From NCBI GenBank assembly GCA_900617975.1, contig UZAE01000329.1:1-26152 (forward strand): a DNA stretch of 26,152 bases, in the 5' to 3' direction. The position numbers and the translations under genes were made by a program. Shown in pieces: positions 10,501 through 20,897 of this stretch. Every line of letters starts with the position of its first letter. Position 1 is the stretch's first letter. A model generated the notes under the pieces. That model worked only from the letters and a program-made list of their open reading frames with translations, was not told where the DNA came from and ran no database searches. The DNA is from Rodentolepis nana. Its lineage: Eukaryota > Platyhelminthes > Cestoda > Cyclophyllidea > Hymenolepididae.

Positions 10501-13500
10501 GTTATATATTTCAATCGCATATATTGATGCCCAATATTGTTGTTTGTTAAATAATATCGAAACATGTTGCCTAATATTCATGTAGCAGTTTTCATGCACT
10601 GGGGTGCAATCAAAATACATTCATTGTGTGAAAAAATATTTCCACGCAATTTTATCAACAGTTCCCTCTTAGTTTCCAATGCTGAGGAATATCTAATAAA
10701 ACAACTTGCCTTCTCATTTAGCTTTAAATATAAGATTTATCAATTAGAGAGAAAAGTAAAATATGGAGATTTCCTTCTTAAAATGCAGGTACATAACTGG
10801 GTTCCATTTTATTTCTGGGTCGTTTATCCTTAGCTCTTTGGGAACCTAGTTTTACTATAGAATAATTTTCAAGGAAACAACTCCATCGGTTTCATGAACG
10901 GCTACATGGGTTCCCTTGAGGTTTCCTGTTCACTTACTTAAAAATCCAGTTCTTAATCTGTTAATATCGGACCAAAACCAATATTTTAAATTTTGAACGT
11001 TTAAAGGACGGGTTGCAGCACCACTTGTATTGCCAATTCAGCAATGCATTTGGTTATCATGAGCGGGAATGTACCTTCTCGAAACGGGCCAAAACATTTG
11101 AATTTAGCAATGTTGACTAACTGGAGGCAAAAGTAAGCGTACCATATCACGCCGCTATTTCAAACAAAAACATGACCAAAGCACTTAAGGAAAATTTGTA
11201 AATTTACCGATCCATAGCCTGAAGGTCTAACTGGGGGTTCCAATCAGAGTCATGAATGATGACAGTATCAGCAGAGGCTTGGAGATTGAGCCCCAGTCCA
11301 CCTGATCGAGTTGACAACAAAAAGATTGGAAGTTCTGCTCCGGACGTATTGAACTCACGTATTACCTCCTGTCGCGTTTCAAAACGAACTGCGCCATCCA
11401 GTCGCACCCAATTCCAACCGCGAGCTATCAAGAGATCCTCAATCACATCCAGAACCATTGTAAACTGAGAAAATATGAGTGTCTAAAAAAGAGGAAAAGG
11501 AGCTCGAAACGATTCTTGAATTTCTTAAGAACTAAATCACAAGATATCACCGGTTTCTATTGAAAATAATAAATTAAAACTTTTGAATCTATATCCATAT
11601 CTTTTATCTGAAATGCCTGTTTATATAAAAAAATAGTAACTATAGTTACAACAACGGGGGAAAGACAAGAGGATTCGGTTCATGAAATTCATAATAAGTA
11701 CTTCACTTCCCATTGAGAACAATACGCTTCAAACTTTTGAGAACTATCTTTTGAAGAGGATCTCGCTTAAACCGATGTCAACATAAAGAATGAAATTTAG
11801 AAAAGTAGCATTTTCAACCACCCTTATTAATCTTAAGACTTAGAGGAACCGATAATTGGGCCTGAAGAACAATGATATTCTCAAAAGTGAGAAACCATTG
11901 ATAGTTTTACCTTCCACATGCGATTGGTAGGCTGGCACTTCCCAGCTTCGAATTGCCTTAAGATTAGGATTTGATCATTTAGTGGCAGGAATTGGCTGTA
12001 TTGAGTATTTAGTCATGAAAGTCCAATTAAGCCAGAGAATTCACTGACGACTTAATCTATTTACCTTAGCTAAGCTTGCTTTTGGCAACCTCTCTCCCTT
12101 GGGAAAACTGGGAGGCCTTTTCATAACAGACTAAATGCGAAATTTACTTCGTTGAAACATGGTCGCGGGATTTCCCGTGGAAATTCGCTTAGCTAGCTCT
12201 TCATGTGACATGGCTCTGCCATAGCGTAATCCTAAGAGCTCTAACAATATTGCAAAAGTGGGAAATTACTTACCTTATGATTAGCTGCAATTAGATTTTT
12301 AAGAAGCCTATCAAGGAGGGCCAATTTTCCACCCATTCGAAGGAGTTCATTCACGAAATCCTCCTTCTTTTCTTCCGTTTGGTTGCATTCTATTGATAAA
12401 TTGGGCGAATCTGGATGTTCGAGTACAAGGTAGGAGTGGTTAGCGAGTCTTCGAAGCAGCATGAGTTTTGAGCTGGACTCAGCGCTTTTGAGAAACTTGT
12501 ATGGTGGCTCCGATGGTTGTGTTGGACGAGTTGGACTGTCATTTTCGACTGGTATAGAATTTGGCTTTACCTTAGGTGGTCTTCCTCGTTTTTTAGGTAG
12601 CAGAAGCTTTTCGTTTATGCTGAAAATCATAGGTAACTAGTCAGTGTAGTACTTTATATTAAATATATTATTTCTTTTTCAAAAAAATTCAGCCAATGGC
12701 ATTAGTGTATTTTCAAGAGAAAACCGAAATTCAAAACTGCGTATATTCTGAAATAATACAGTCATTATCATAGCAGTAAATCTTCCAAACAAAAGTAATC
12801 AAATCTAAATAAACCGTTAATTTTCTGTGATTTGAGCCAATATAGATACAGCAATAAACAAATATCGAATCTATATATATATTAAGAAGGGAAGTGAAAA
12901 TTTTGATATCCTAATAAGTAGCTATTATTTGACCAAGGTTCTAAATTATGTATAAAGAGGAAATCAACATTAGTATGAAAGAAAGTCATGATTTCCGACA
13001 GATTTATTAATCATAAGGTGATAAAAAACAGTGGATATGAAAGGAAGCGCTTGATGAGTGCATACATCTATACATTTGACTAAGCTGTTGGGCCACAAAC
13101 CGGAAGTAGCCTTCCAAACACTTTTAGACTGTATCACGAGCTATTCAAATAATGCAAGCTTCTTTGCGTTATTTCGTGTAATAAATAGATCTTGACATAG
13201 GACATTTTAACTATTCATGTCTTTGGTTAGATTTAATACATCCAGAAATTTAGTGCACATAGTCCTTCTCGTGCACCTTCAAAACAATAACATTCCTTTA
13301 TAGTGCAAAAGCATTGCTTTCCTTTCCATGAACATTCGCGTATTACTGGTAACCGCTCGAAATTCCTCAGGGTGGATGTGCATACCTTTAGAGATGGAAA
13401 ATACCAGGCCTTAGATATTCTTTCAATTCATTCGAGTTTAATTTTGTCGCTCTAGAACATTAAACTACTGTCTTCAAATTATATAGCGTTGTTTAGTTTT

Positions 13501-13510
13501 TCAAGAGAAA

Positions 13511-13609
<99 letters not shown>

Positions 13610-16600
13610 TGTTTGTGTACGTGAATTACCTTATCCTGCTATCTGAAGTCGGAACCATTTCCTCTTTGGCGTTGTTAAAGCTTCTAGATTTCTCTAATAT
13701 GATCTCTTGCTTCTTTGATCGAAATCTCTCTTTGTCTGTCGAGGGGTCTTCATTTCTAAAAATAAAATGGCTTTGGAGTATTTTTGATTTCAATTAATCT
13801 AGAACATGAGGCTTTCTACATTCGACTCATAAGGTGCAGGTAATTTTCAATGAATGGAAATGTTATACTCCACAATTTAAAATCATTCGATTTTTGTATA
13901 TTGGAAGATCCGAATAAGGTTTTGTCCAGTTAGATTTATAAAATACTACAGTTCTTACGAAAATAATGAGATAAAAGTTCGAAATAATCGGAAAAGTATA
14001 CGCATTCTAATTTATTATCAAAAGACGTTAGGGGACAAGTTCATCATGAAAGATACTTGTCATCGCGTCAACTAGATGTAAGTTAAAACAGAATATTTGC
14101 CAATCTTGATGCACACATGCCTATCCGAAACAGTTTAAGGGGATTTCGGAAGTTTTTGTTCCACATAGAGTTCGTAAAATATCTTCTGACTATTCTGAAT
14201 ATGGCCCAACGGATGGTTTATTGGCAGAGTCTTAATTTACATTGGAGACTCAAAGAAATGATATTCCAACAAAGTGCCTTCAGTAAGAATAATGATACCA
14301 TCATTAGGAGTTTCAAATACACTTTCAAAAAGATATCTATCTAAGAGTATGTTGACATGCCAATATGCTAATGAGCACTGAAACAGTCAACAACATGCTA
14401 AAATTGGCTTCAATTTAAGCCAAATTCAGTTACCTTGAAGAAAATCCCCGTTCATCGAAATGACAACGATTGGAGCCCACACGTCTTTTGCACCCTTCTT
14501 TCAAAATATTATTCCTATCAATAGAAGTGATACTTCCTATGGAGTGTTTAGCCGGTGACGCTATTGAGCCCTTTTCCAATAGTGTTTGCACCACGAAGTC
14601 GTGAAGCTTCTATAAAAATCAAATTTATTAAATCAAGTAAATGAACAAAAAACCAGTATTTTTGCATCAATAGCCCAATGTCAATAGTAAATGTAATTTC
14701 CTATCTTTTCTGCTATGCATCTTCGCTAGTTTGTAAATGAGTAATAGGGATCATTATAAAGCTCAGTCCTAGTGTTCAGTATCACCACCTATCGGATTTA
14801 AACGATAAACCGTGATGATTAGAAAATGATATTCAATCATATTACGTGGTAAATACTTATTTAGACCCCAGTTCATACAATACTTGAGTCCCCCCTTGTT
14901 AATAACAAACCGAGGTCCCTCAGGTCAGTACTAAAGCTCATTTCCATCCATTCTAATTCTCATTTCCTCCTATTTATGAGGCTTCCTCTTTTCCTTTCAC
15001 ATTTCTTTATTTGGTAGAACTCAACTGTTAGTCTACTGATTTTGTTTCTTATTGATTTACAGAGACATCATAAACTTTGCAATGTGATTTCTCCACGATA
15101 TGTTTGGGTGATTCAAAATATTTAAACCTCCATATCGTAACTCTAAGCCTTAGGAAAATTTTATCACCTCAGGATAATTTTGACAAACACATTTCTTTTT
15201 GAAACTGATAAATAGCTGATCATAAGTCAATTCTTTAATATTTAGGAAATTTAGCATACACACACACCTGTTGATCAGGTGTCATAAGAACCCGCAGAAT
15301 TATTTCCTTCTTGGGAGGTAGTTTAAAGTCCACCTGCGCCTTGGTTCGACGAAGCATGAAGGGATGAATAATGTTGCGAAGATTTGTAACTAGCGCATTT
15401 TCAGCCTCCTGAACAGCTAATCGATCACGTCCCATTTGATCCATGAGGGAGGCTGGGTCAAACCATCTCTAAAAGGAGAAAACATTAAAGTAATAATTAG
15501 TATCCGAATCCGTTTGTATAATCGATTATGTATTTTCAAAATTTTCAATCAAATTAAAACTATAGGTGGTAGGTTGTTATTATTAACCAGAATAAAGGGA
15601 GACAATTAATGTTGTATTTATCAAGAGTCTAAATTGAAGATTGAGACCTGGAACACACAAAGAATGCTCAGTAATAAAGGTTACTTCAAGTCAATTCTGG
15701 TCTTTGGTTAAATTTAACATAATTAAATCTCTCAGCTTTATGGTCAACCAAATGTTCAGAAGGAATGTGACATAAACAGACCAACACATTTTGAATAAAA
15801 TTAACAACATGAACGCATTGAGGGTGAAACTAGGGGCTTTTAAGAAATTTAGAAAAAACTTTAATACATTCTCCTCTGAAGAGAAAGTAAAGAAATATCT
15901 GCTTCCTAAATACAACTCAAGACATTTGACATTCCGACTTTCTTATATGCTTCAACAATCCCTAATGCTACTCCCTATTGGACTATTTCGGCATCCAGAA
16001 TGTTTAGATTCTATTCATTGAAAGAAGACAGTAAAAGAACGTTTGATTGTCATGGATAATAAACGTCTTATTAAAGACTGCATGTTCGGTCAGAGAATTT
16101 AGCAATATTCAACGCGATTGCGGAAATCTCAGTTGATCAGCCTCATTGTTTCACAAAATAGCTTAATCTAGCTGTTTTAGTTGCGATAAACAAAAAATGG
16201 AATAGACGATTTGAATCAGAATTTATAACAAAAAAAAAACACATTTTAAAAAGGATTGTGATAGTTGTCAAAATCTTCTCCATTTTGTTACCATACATTA
16301 GTTCTATTGCTGGAAATAGTGTCTCGGGTTGTATAATTGCTTTGGAAAATAGAATCGTATACAACTACCCACCTAGCTGTATTTAGCCATTTGACGTAAA
16401 TGCATTTCCTATGAGTAAATTACGTCTTAAAAGGCGTGCATTATAACTGATTTTTTGAATTATTACAAATAACTACTTAAAAACTTTTAAGTAACAAGGC
16501 ATCAAATAATTGACTATTATAATATGTATGTAATACATTTTGAAAACTGCTTGAAAGGGATATTTAAGTAGCTACGTTTTAAACATTGAAGTGAATATAC

Positions 16601-19600
16601 CACTCTTGGTTTAATTTAAGCAACAACTTGAAATAAAACTTACCTAAACAATTAAAAAAGACGTTTTCGTCTAGGTACTAGGGTAGTGACAATCGAATTG
16701 TTCAAACATTTAATTGGCAGCATTTACAAGTTGTGCAACTGATAGAGTTAACATTTACAACGAACTTTTAAAGGAAAGTTTTAATGAAACAATAAAACTA
16801 AAGTTGTTAAGTGTTCGTGAATATTTGAATAAAACACTACTTTATTACAGATGAGGCTACTTTACTTAAAGTGAATTGAAATACAGCGACCTTTAATACC
16901 TTATTTCTGAAATCTTAAAGCCTTGTAAAAGCGAAGGCTATTAACATGTCATCTTCTGAGTGTCGTCATCAGATCTACCTTAAATAAGATCAAATCGTTC
17001 CATCTTTGAAACTATTGTTGAGAAACATTCAAGCCTGAAGAAAGAGCGAAATAGTCTATAGGGGCGAATACAATGGTCGCTGTACCACGGATTCATACAG
17101 AGGGTTAATAAAGGAATAAACACGATTACATGCGAATTATCAAATCTATTAAATACACTAAAATCACATGTAGGCAACAACATAGCTGGTTTACTGATTA
17201 AAATCAGGTCCAACCATGCCTAGAGCTTAAAACGCACCTCTTCAAACAAGAAACTGATTGAAATAAAAAAGCTTACGGCAAAATCAGCCACAATTGGAAA
17301 TATCTCAGGCAAGAGAAAGTGCAGAAGCCTCCAAAGTTCCGAAATACTATTCTGCAGAGGAGTACCAGTGACAACTAATCTCACTTCGGCATCGTAGGTC
17401 TGCAAACACTGATAAAGTTTCGACGCTGCTCCTTTGATTCTTTGGGCTTCATCAACTACCATTGCCTATGGGTCTGGATGAAAAATTGTGAAAAAGCAAA
17501 TACCCACCTTGAAATTTATACGGTTGAGGAAGGAACAATCTCTAATGGCAACTTCATAGGTTGTTATTACAACAGGAAGAATACACTTAGGAAGAGAATT
17601 TGTTAAAGAAGAACCTATTTGATCTTCATCAATCTTTGACGTTTCATTTGATGAGTTCATTTTGTTTTCTTTTGTTTTTGCTCGAATGTCTTGCCTATTG
17701 TTAGACAGGTTATGCACATGAGTAGACTTTTCTTCATCCTTTTGATCAAATGATTCGTTTGAATTCACTAAGGAAAAGTTATTTGGCAGTGTTGAAATGT
17801 CCTCTGAACCAGAATGAAATTCGGAGGGGCCAATTTCTTCATTTTTTAGATTGGTTGAAATCTCTGGACCATAATCCATATCTTCCCTCGAACTTTGACA
17901 TTGATCTTGAGATGTGCCTTCTGTAAAAACGCCTTGAGAAAATAATTTATAGGTTTCTCCATTTTGATCTATTTCTGAGGGTGACTTATTTGAATCAAGA
18001 GAAACAATTGGGTTTAGAGAGCCTATAGAAATTCCTTTAGGTATATCAGTATTGGTATCAATCAAGTTGTTAACGATATTCTCTTGCACATTTACTTCAG
18101 AGTTGTAACCGTTTTTGAAGGATGGCAAGACATCTGAGCTCAGTAGAGGTCCAAATGGAACGTTTTCATTTTCAAATAATTTGATTCGCGTTTCTTTCAG
18201 TTCGCTTAAATCTTCAGTTTTAGGAGTAATCAAAACTTTATTTTGACCTCTATCAACTCCAGTTTCATGATCTTGATGTGCTTGGTCGATAGACGTGCTT
18301 GCTTGTGAAATGAAACGAGACACATCTGGATATTTGTCGCTAAAAACATCTCTTTCTTTAGCATAACTCCGATCCATTTCCATTGACAAATCAGAAAGAT
18401 CCATTCGATTTTTGGAAAAGCTCTCAGGTATACCCTCAGCGATAACCGTAAAGTTATCTATGGACTCCCTTGTGCGGAAATCTTTATCACCACCTTTTTC
18501 AAAATCGTGAAAACTTTCTATGGATGAAGATGGAAGTGAATAAAACTGATCGTCAAAATTTTGAGAAGCTTGAATAGGAAGCATGCTAACTTGTTCCATC
18601 GAATCACTTTCAATTCCAGGTTGAATTTCAGAATGTAGTGGTTGCATTAGACATGCTGAGCATTTCGTTTTCATATTATTTTCGGCATTTAAAACATCAT
18701 TAATGGTAAAACTCGAATCTCCAGAATAATTGTACAAATTTCTTGTCGAATCTTCAGGATAAAATTTAGATTCCTCATTAATTTGGCTGCTATAATCCAA
18801 CTTACAAGGAACCTTACCACAATCCCGACATTGAATATTGCTTTTATTTTGATCAAAAGTAACCGGCATTGACAGTGTGCTCTCTTGATGCAATATTGAA
18901 ATAGAGCTATCATCATTGAGGTCCGAAGTAGAAGAGGAGCTAGCCCCGTTTTCACCTAATTTGGAGCTGAACAGAGAATCAAACCTAATCGGATTACTAA
19001 ATTCATCAGTGCCTGACAGAACAGCGTCAATTACTTTGTCTAAATTTGCCAAATACTCAGGATTACTCTCGTAACCATATAAAGTGGAAGGAATTTTCAA
19101 TTTTTTGGGTTTAGCAAATTTCTTCTTAATATCATTTGGACTTTCTGGTGCCGGAAGAGACTGGATTTCTTGTCGATATTCGAGGGAAGAATTGTCTAAA
19201 TTTTTCCGAATACGAGATAGTTCCTTTGATGGGCAAAAATGCTTTTTTGAAATTACTTCATCCAAAGTTTCATCAAGGCTATTCAGAATAGGACTTCCTG
19301 CCCTGAATTGATGAGACAAATGAAAAGAGAGAAATCCCGATTTCCAGTGAGTTTTTTTCGCAAGTTTATCATCCAAACTTTGTTTGTTAGGAATAATAAA
19401 AGAAATCCTATCTTTGTGCATCTTATTTACAGGTTTCTGGGATGCGCATTTGAACTTATTTGCAGTTATTTGAGGAAATCTTGCCAATTTTAAACATTTT
19501 CGGCGCTTTTTTGATGCATTTACAGTACCTAACATAACAAAACGATTAGTGAAAAACAGCATACCACTTTTAATTTCAGGAAAACCATTGAGAGACTGGC

Positions 19601-20319
19601 TTTCGACCTTAATTCGTTTACGAAGAGCCAACCTTTCACTCGCACTCCCATAATATAAAATATGGGGAATATCCGGTGCAAAGGTATTGAATTGTTCGGA
19701 CCAACTGTGGAGCAATGAGAGCGGAACAACAACAAGAAACGGTCCAGGAGAACCATTTTCAGCCATTAGAGCTATTGAAGCAATAACCTTTAATAAAAAC
19801 GATTAAATGAATTCCAAAGACGAACCTGAGCGGTTTTGCCTAGACCCATTTCATCTGCAAGAATTCCATTTAGGCCATTTTTGTAGAGATCGAGTATCCA
19901 CTGTATGCCTTCTAATTGATGGGAGCGTAAAGGCGGTCCCTGTACTAACTTGGATGTTTTCAAAAGATTTACAATGCCTAGAAAATTTTTGAAAGGCCGT
20001 AAAAATAGAATTTTATACTAAGAAAATACAGCAATTTTACAACAATGTAGCATAAAATAGTGTGCGAAAAATGAGAGCAAAATTACATGAATCATTTTCG
20101 GAAATACTAACATTGCAAAAAAAATAAAGGTATAATTTACTATTTTCATCCGAACATATTTAAAAATTTTTAAAGATATATAAATTATTTAAAGCAAACA
20201 TGTTTACTGTTAGAGCTTGGCTGTTCCAATTGTTCATTTGCAGATCGAACGTAGACTTCGATCTTCCTAAGCACATCTACAACTTCAGAAACACAATCTC
20301 TTTCGAACGATAAGGACAT
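7539..20319 (-). CDS. HELLS: HELLS/LSH/DDM1-family SNF2 chromatin remodelling ATPase
   Basis: ATP-driven nucleosome remodeller acting in heterochromatin. Fourteen exons (5' to 3', all phases join): 20319-20208, 19977-19826, 19787-17508, 17465-17277, 15468-15268, 14609-14434, 13755-13630, 12619-12274, 11482-11208, 9429-9279, 8788-8631, 8142-8079, 8009-7957, 7884-7539; about 1530-1542 residues against 838 in human. Motifs in order: DEMGLGKT (I), [11 protein letters not shown] (Ia), VVDEAQRIK (II), VTGTPLQN (III), WFDPASL and [14 protein letters not shown] (IV), [13 protein letters not shown] (V), MDRCHRLGQ (VI, spanning exons 9 and 10). The flanking text (GPFL...[30 protein letters not shown]-terminal [13 protein letters not shown]) matches HELLS better than CHD1L. 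Unusual: a ~660-residue acidic/Ser-rich insert after motif Ia, a short N-terminus, an AT-hook (KKRGRPPK) in exon 8, and a basic KRRK tail. The start is the first in-frame ATG after a stop. Confidence 0.87.
7885..7956 (-). other. 72-nt intron of HELLS (last intron)
   Basis: Minus-strand GTAACA...CCTTTTAG between exons 13 and 14; the join creates a Ser codon (AG|C) in frame. With the 69-nt intron at 8010-8078 and the 80-nt cholinesterase intron at 7006-7085, it shows a short intron class near 70-80 nt. Confidence 0.8.
8143..9278 (-). other. HELLS introns 10 and 11 (around exon 8631-8788)
   Basis: Intron 8789-9278 (490 nt) and intron 8143-8630 (488 nt). AT-rich; I see no repeats, RNA genes or conserved coding stretches outside the exon. 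Confidence 0.65.
9430..11207 (-). other. HELLS intron 9 (1.8 kb)
   Basis: From GTAAAT after exon 9 to GACTAG before exon 10; it splits the Arg codon of motif VI. The frames at 9659-9874 and 10387-10833 are short and show no domain. I recognise no transposon in it. Confidence 0.65.
11483..12273 (-). other. HELLS intron 8 (791 nt)
   Basis: Starts GTAAGT and ends TTTTTTAG. It contains nothing I recognise. Confidence 0.65.
12620..13629 (-). other. HELLS intron 7 (1.0 kb) with microsatellite
   Basis: From GTAATT after exon 7 to GATTTTCAG before exon 8. Its first 120 nt on the transcribed strand consist largely of the TA/TG microsatellite at 13511-13606. The rest is AT-rich and unremarkable. Confidence 0.65.
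13511..13606. repeat. (CA)n(TA)n compound microsatellite
   Basis: Alternating CA from about 13512 to 13564 passes directly into alternating TA up to about 13606. In the HELLS pre-mRNA it lies about 24 nt after the exon 7 donor at 13629. Confidence 0.98.
13756..15267 (-). other. HELLS introns 5 and 6 (around exon 14434-14609)
   Basis: Intron 14610-15267 (658 nt) starts inside a GT repeat (CAG|GTGTGTGTG). Intron 13756-14433 (678 nt) starts GTAACT. Apart from the exon I see no genes or repeats. A plus-strand open frame at 14117-14344 has no recognisable features. Confidence 0.6.
15469..17276 (-). other. HELLS intron 4 (1.8 kb)
   Basis: From GTAAGC after exon 4 to CTTTTAG before exon 5, phase 0. 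Very AT-rich. It separates the HFLLPEIF segment from WFDPASL. The open frames at 15691-16021 and 16980-17213 look random. Confidence 0.65.
17466..17507 (-). other. 42-nt intron of HELLS (intron 3)
   Basis: GTGGGT...CCCATAG on the minus strand, phase 0. Removing it joins LNRINFK to AMVVDEAQ, the expected run into helicase motif II; unspliced, the frame meets a stop at once. This is strong support for very small introns in this genome. Confidence 0.88.
17586..19607 (-). other. ~660-residue insertion in HELLS lobe 1
   Basis: Between RKRIK, where human HELLS runs almost directly into its PVVITS segment, and [16 protein letters not shown], this exon carries about 674 codons (about 662 if the 36-nt intron is removed). 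Composition is rich in Ser, Asn, Asp, Glu and Ile, with no recognised globular domain. Two Cys clusters stand out: [10 protein letters not shown] near 18800-18832 and KCSACLMQP near 18641-18672. The frame stays open throughout, so it is translated sequence rather than missed intron. Confidence 0.82.
19529..19564 (-). other. Candidate 36-nt in-frame intron in HELLS
   Basis: Minus-strand GTATGC...TTATGTTAG, 36 nt, divisible by three and pyrimidine-rich. It encodes the hydrophobic run [11 protein letters not shown] inside a hydrophilic region; removal joins EIKSG to TVNASKKRR. It may be retained or spliced; the sequence alone cannot decide. Confidence 0.55.
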
Positions 20320-20336
20320 AATTGGAAAATATAGAA

Positions 20337-20344
20337 GCGCGAAA
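20337..20344 (-). promoter_or_regulatory. E2F-like site upstream of HELLS ATG
   Basis: TTTCGCGC on the minus strand fits the E2F consensus TTTSSCGC and lies about 18 nt before the HELLS start codon. Animal HELLS genes are cell-cycle regulated. A single 8-mer is weak evidence. Confidence 0.35.
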
Positions 20345-20571
20345 ACGCATAAATTATCCGCGTTGAAAGGTCTGAACAAAAGTTAAAACGACATGATATA
20401 ATCGAAAAAATAAAAAATAAGTTTTCCCAAGTCTATCTTTTATTTCATTTGAATTTAGCTAAGGAAACATTGCAGTGTTGCGAAACAATTTTAAAATAAG
20501 TTATGCAATGCTCTATAAAGACGTTGTGAAAAGAATTAAAATAAAACTCACAAAACACATGGGTCATTGTT

Positions 20572-20608
20572 AAAAGTAATGTAGTCTATTATGTTTTACA
20601 TTACTTTT
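20572..20608. repeat. 12-bp perfect inverted repeat in the intergenic region
   Basis: AAAAGTAATGTA (20572-20583) and its exact reverse complement TACATTACTTTT (20597-20608), with a 13-nt spacer. It could be a dyad binding site or a hairpin; low-complexity sequence lowers its significance. Confidence 0.7.
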
Positions 20609-20897
20609 CTCGGCCATTATGATTCAGAAAATATGTCTAAATAATTTTTATCGATGAAATTAAAACAATATAAACATTCAAAATTTTAAGAATTTATGAA
20701 CAATAATATGTAAGCTCTTTTGATAAGTGGTTAGAGTATATTTTTGAATGTTATATTGTTTGTTCTAATCAATTATATTTACAAAGTTTGTAAAGACTCT
20801 TGCGAATTTACGAACCCGCGGTAAATATCAGAACGTACGGGATATAGCATTTACTAAAGTAAGGATTATCTGGATACTGATTTTAAAGTATGTATCA

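Larger units (their letters stand above)
20320..20897. promoter_or_regulatory. Shared upstream region between HELLS (-) and CSPP1-like gene (+)
   Basis: 578 bp separate the two start codons, which point away from each other. The region is AT-rich with no gene, making it the likely bidirectional promoter. Seen inside: an E2F-like TTTCGCGC on the HELLS strand (20337-20344), a 12-bp inverted repeat (20572-20608), and, just 5' of the HELLS ATG, a pyrimidine tract with CAG (TTTTGTTCAG, ends near 20370) that could accept a cis or trans splice. Confidence 0.55.

Noticed and set aside
15691..16364. Overlapping short frames on both strands in HELLS intron 4
   Set aside because: AT-rich random-looking peptides with no conserved features.
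7539..20319. CHD1L (ALC1) as identity of the SNF2 gene
   Set aside because: Motif text is shared, but [35 protein letters not shown] and the C-terminal segment fit HELLS better, and no macrodomain follows.
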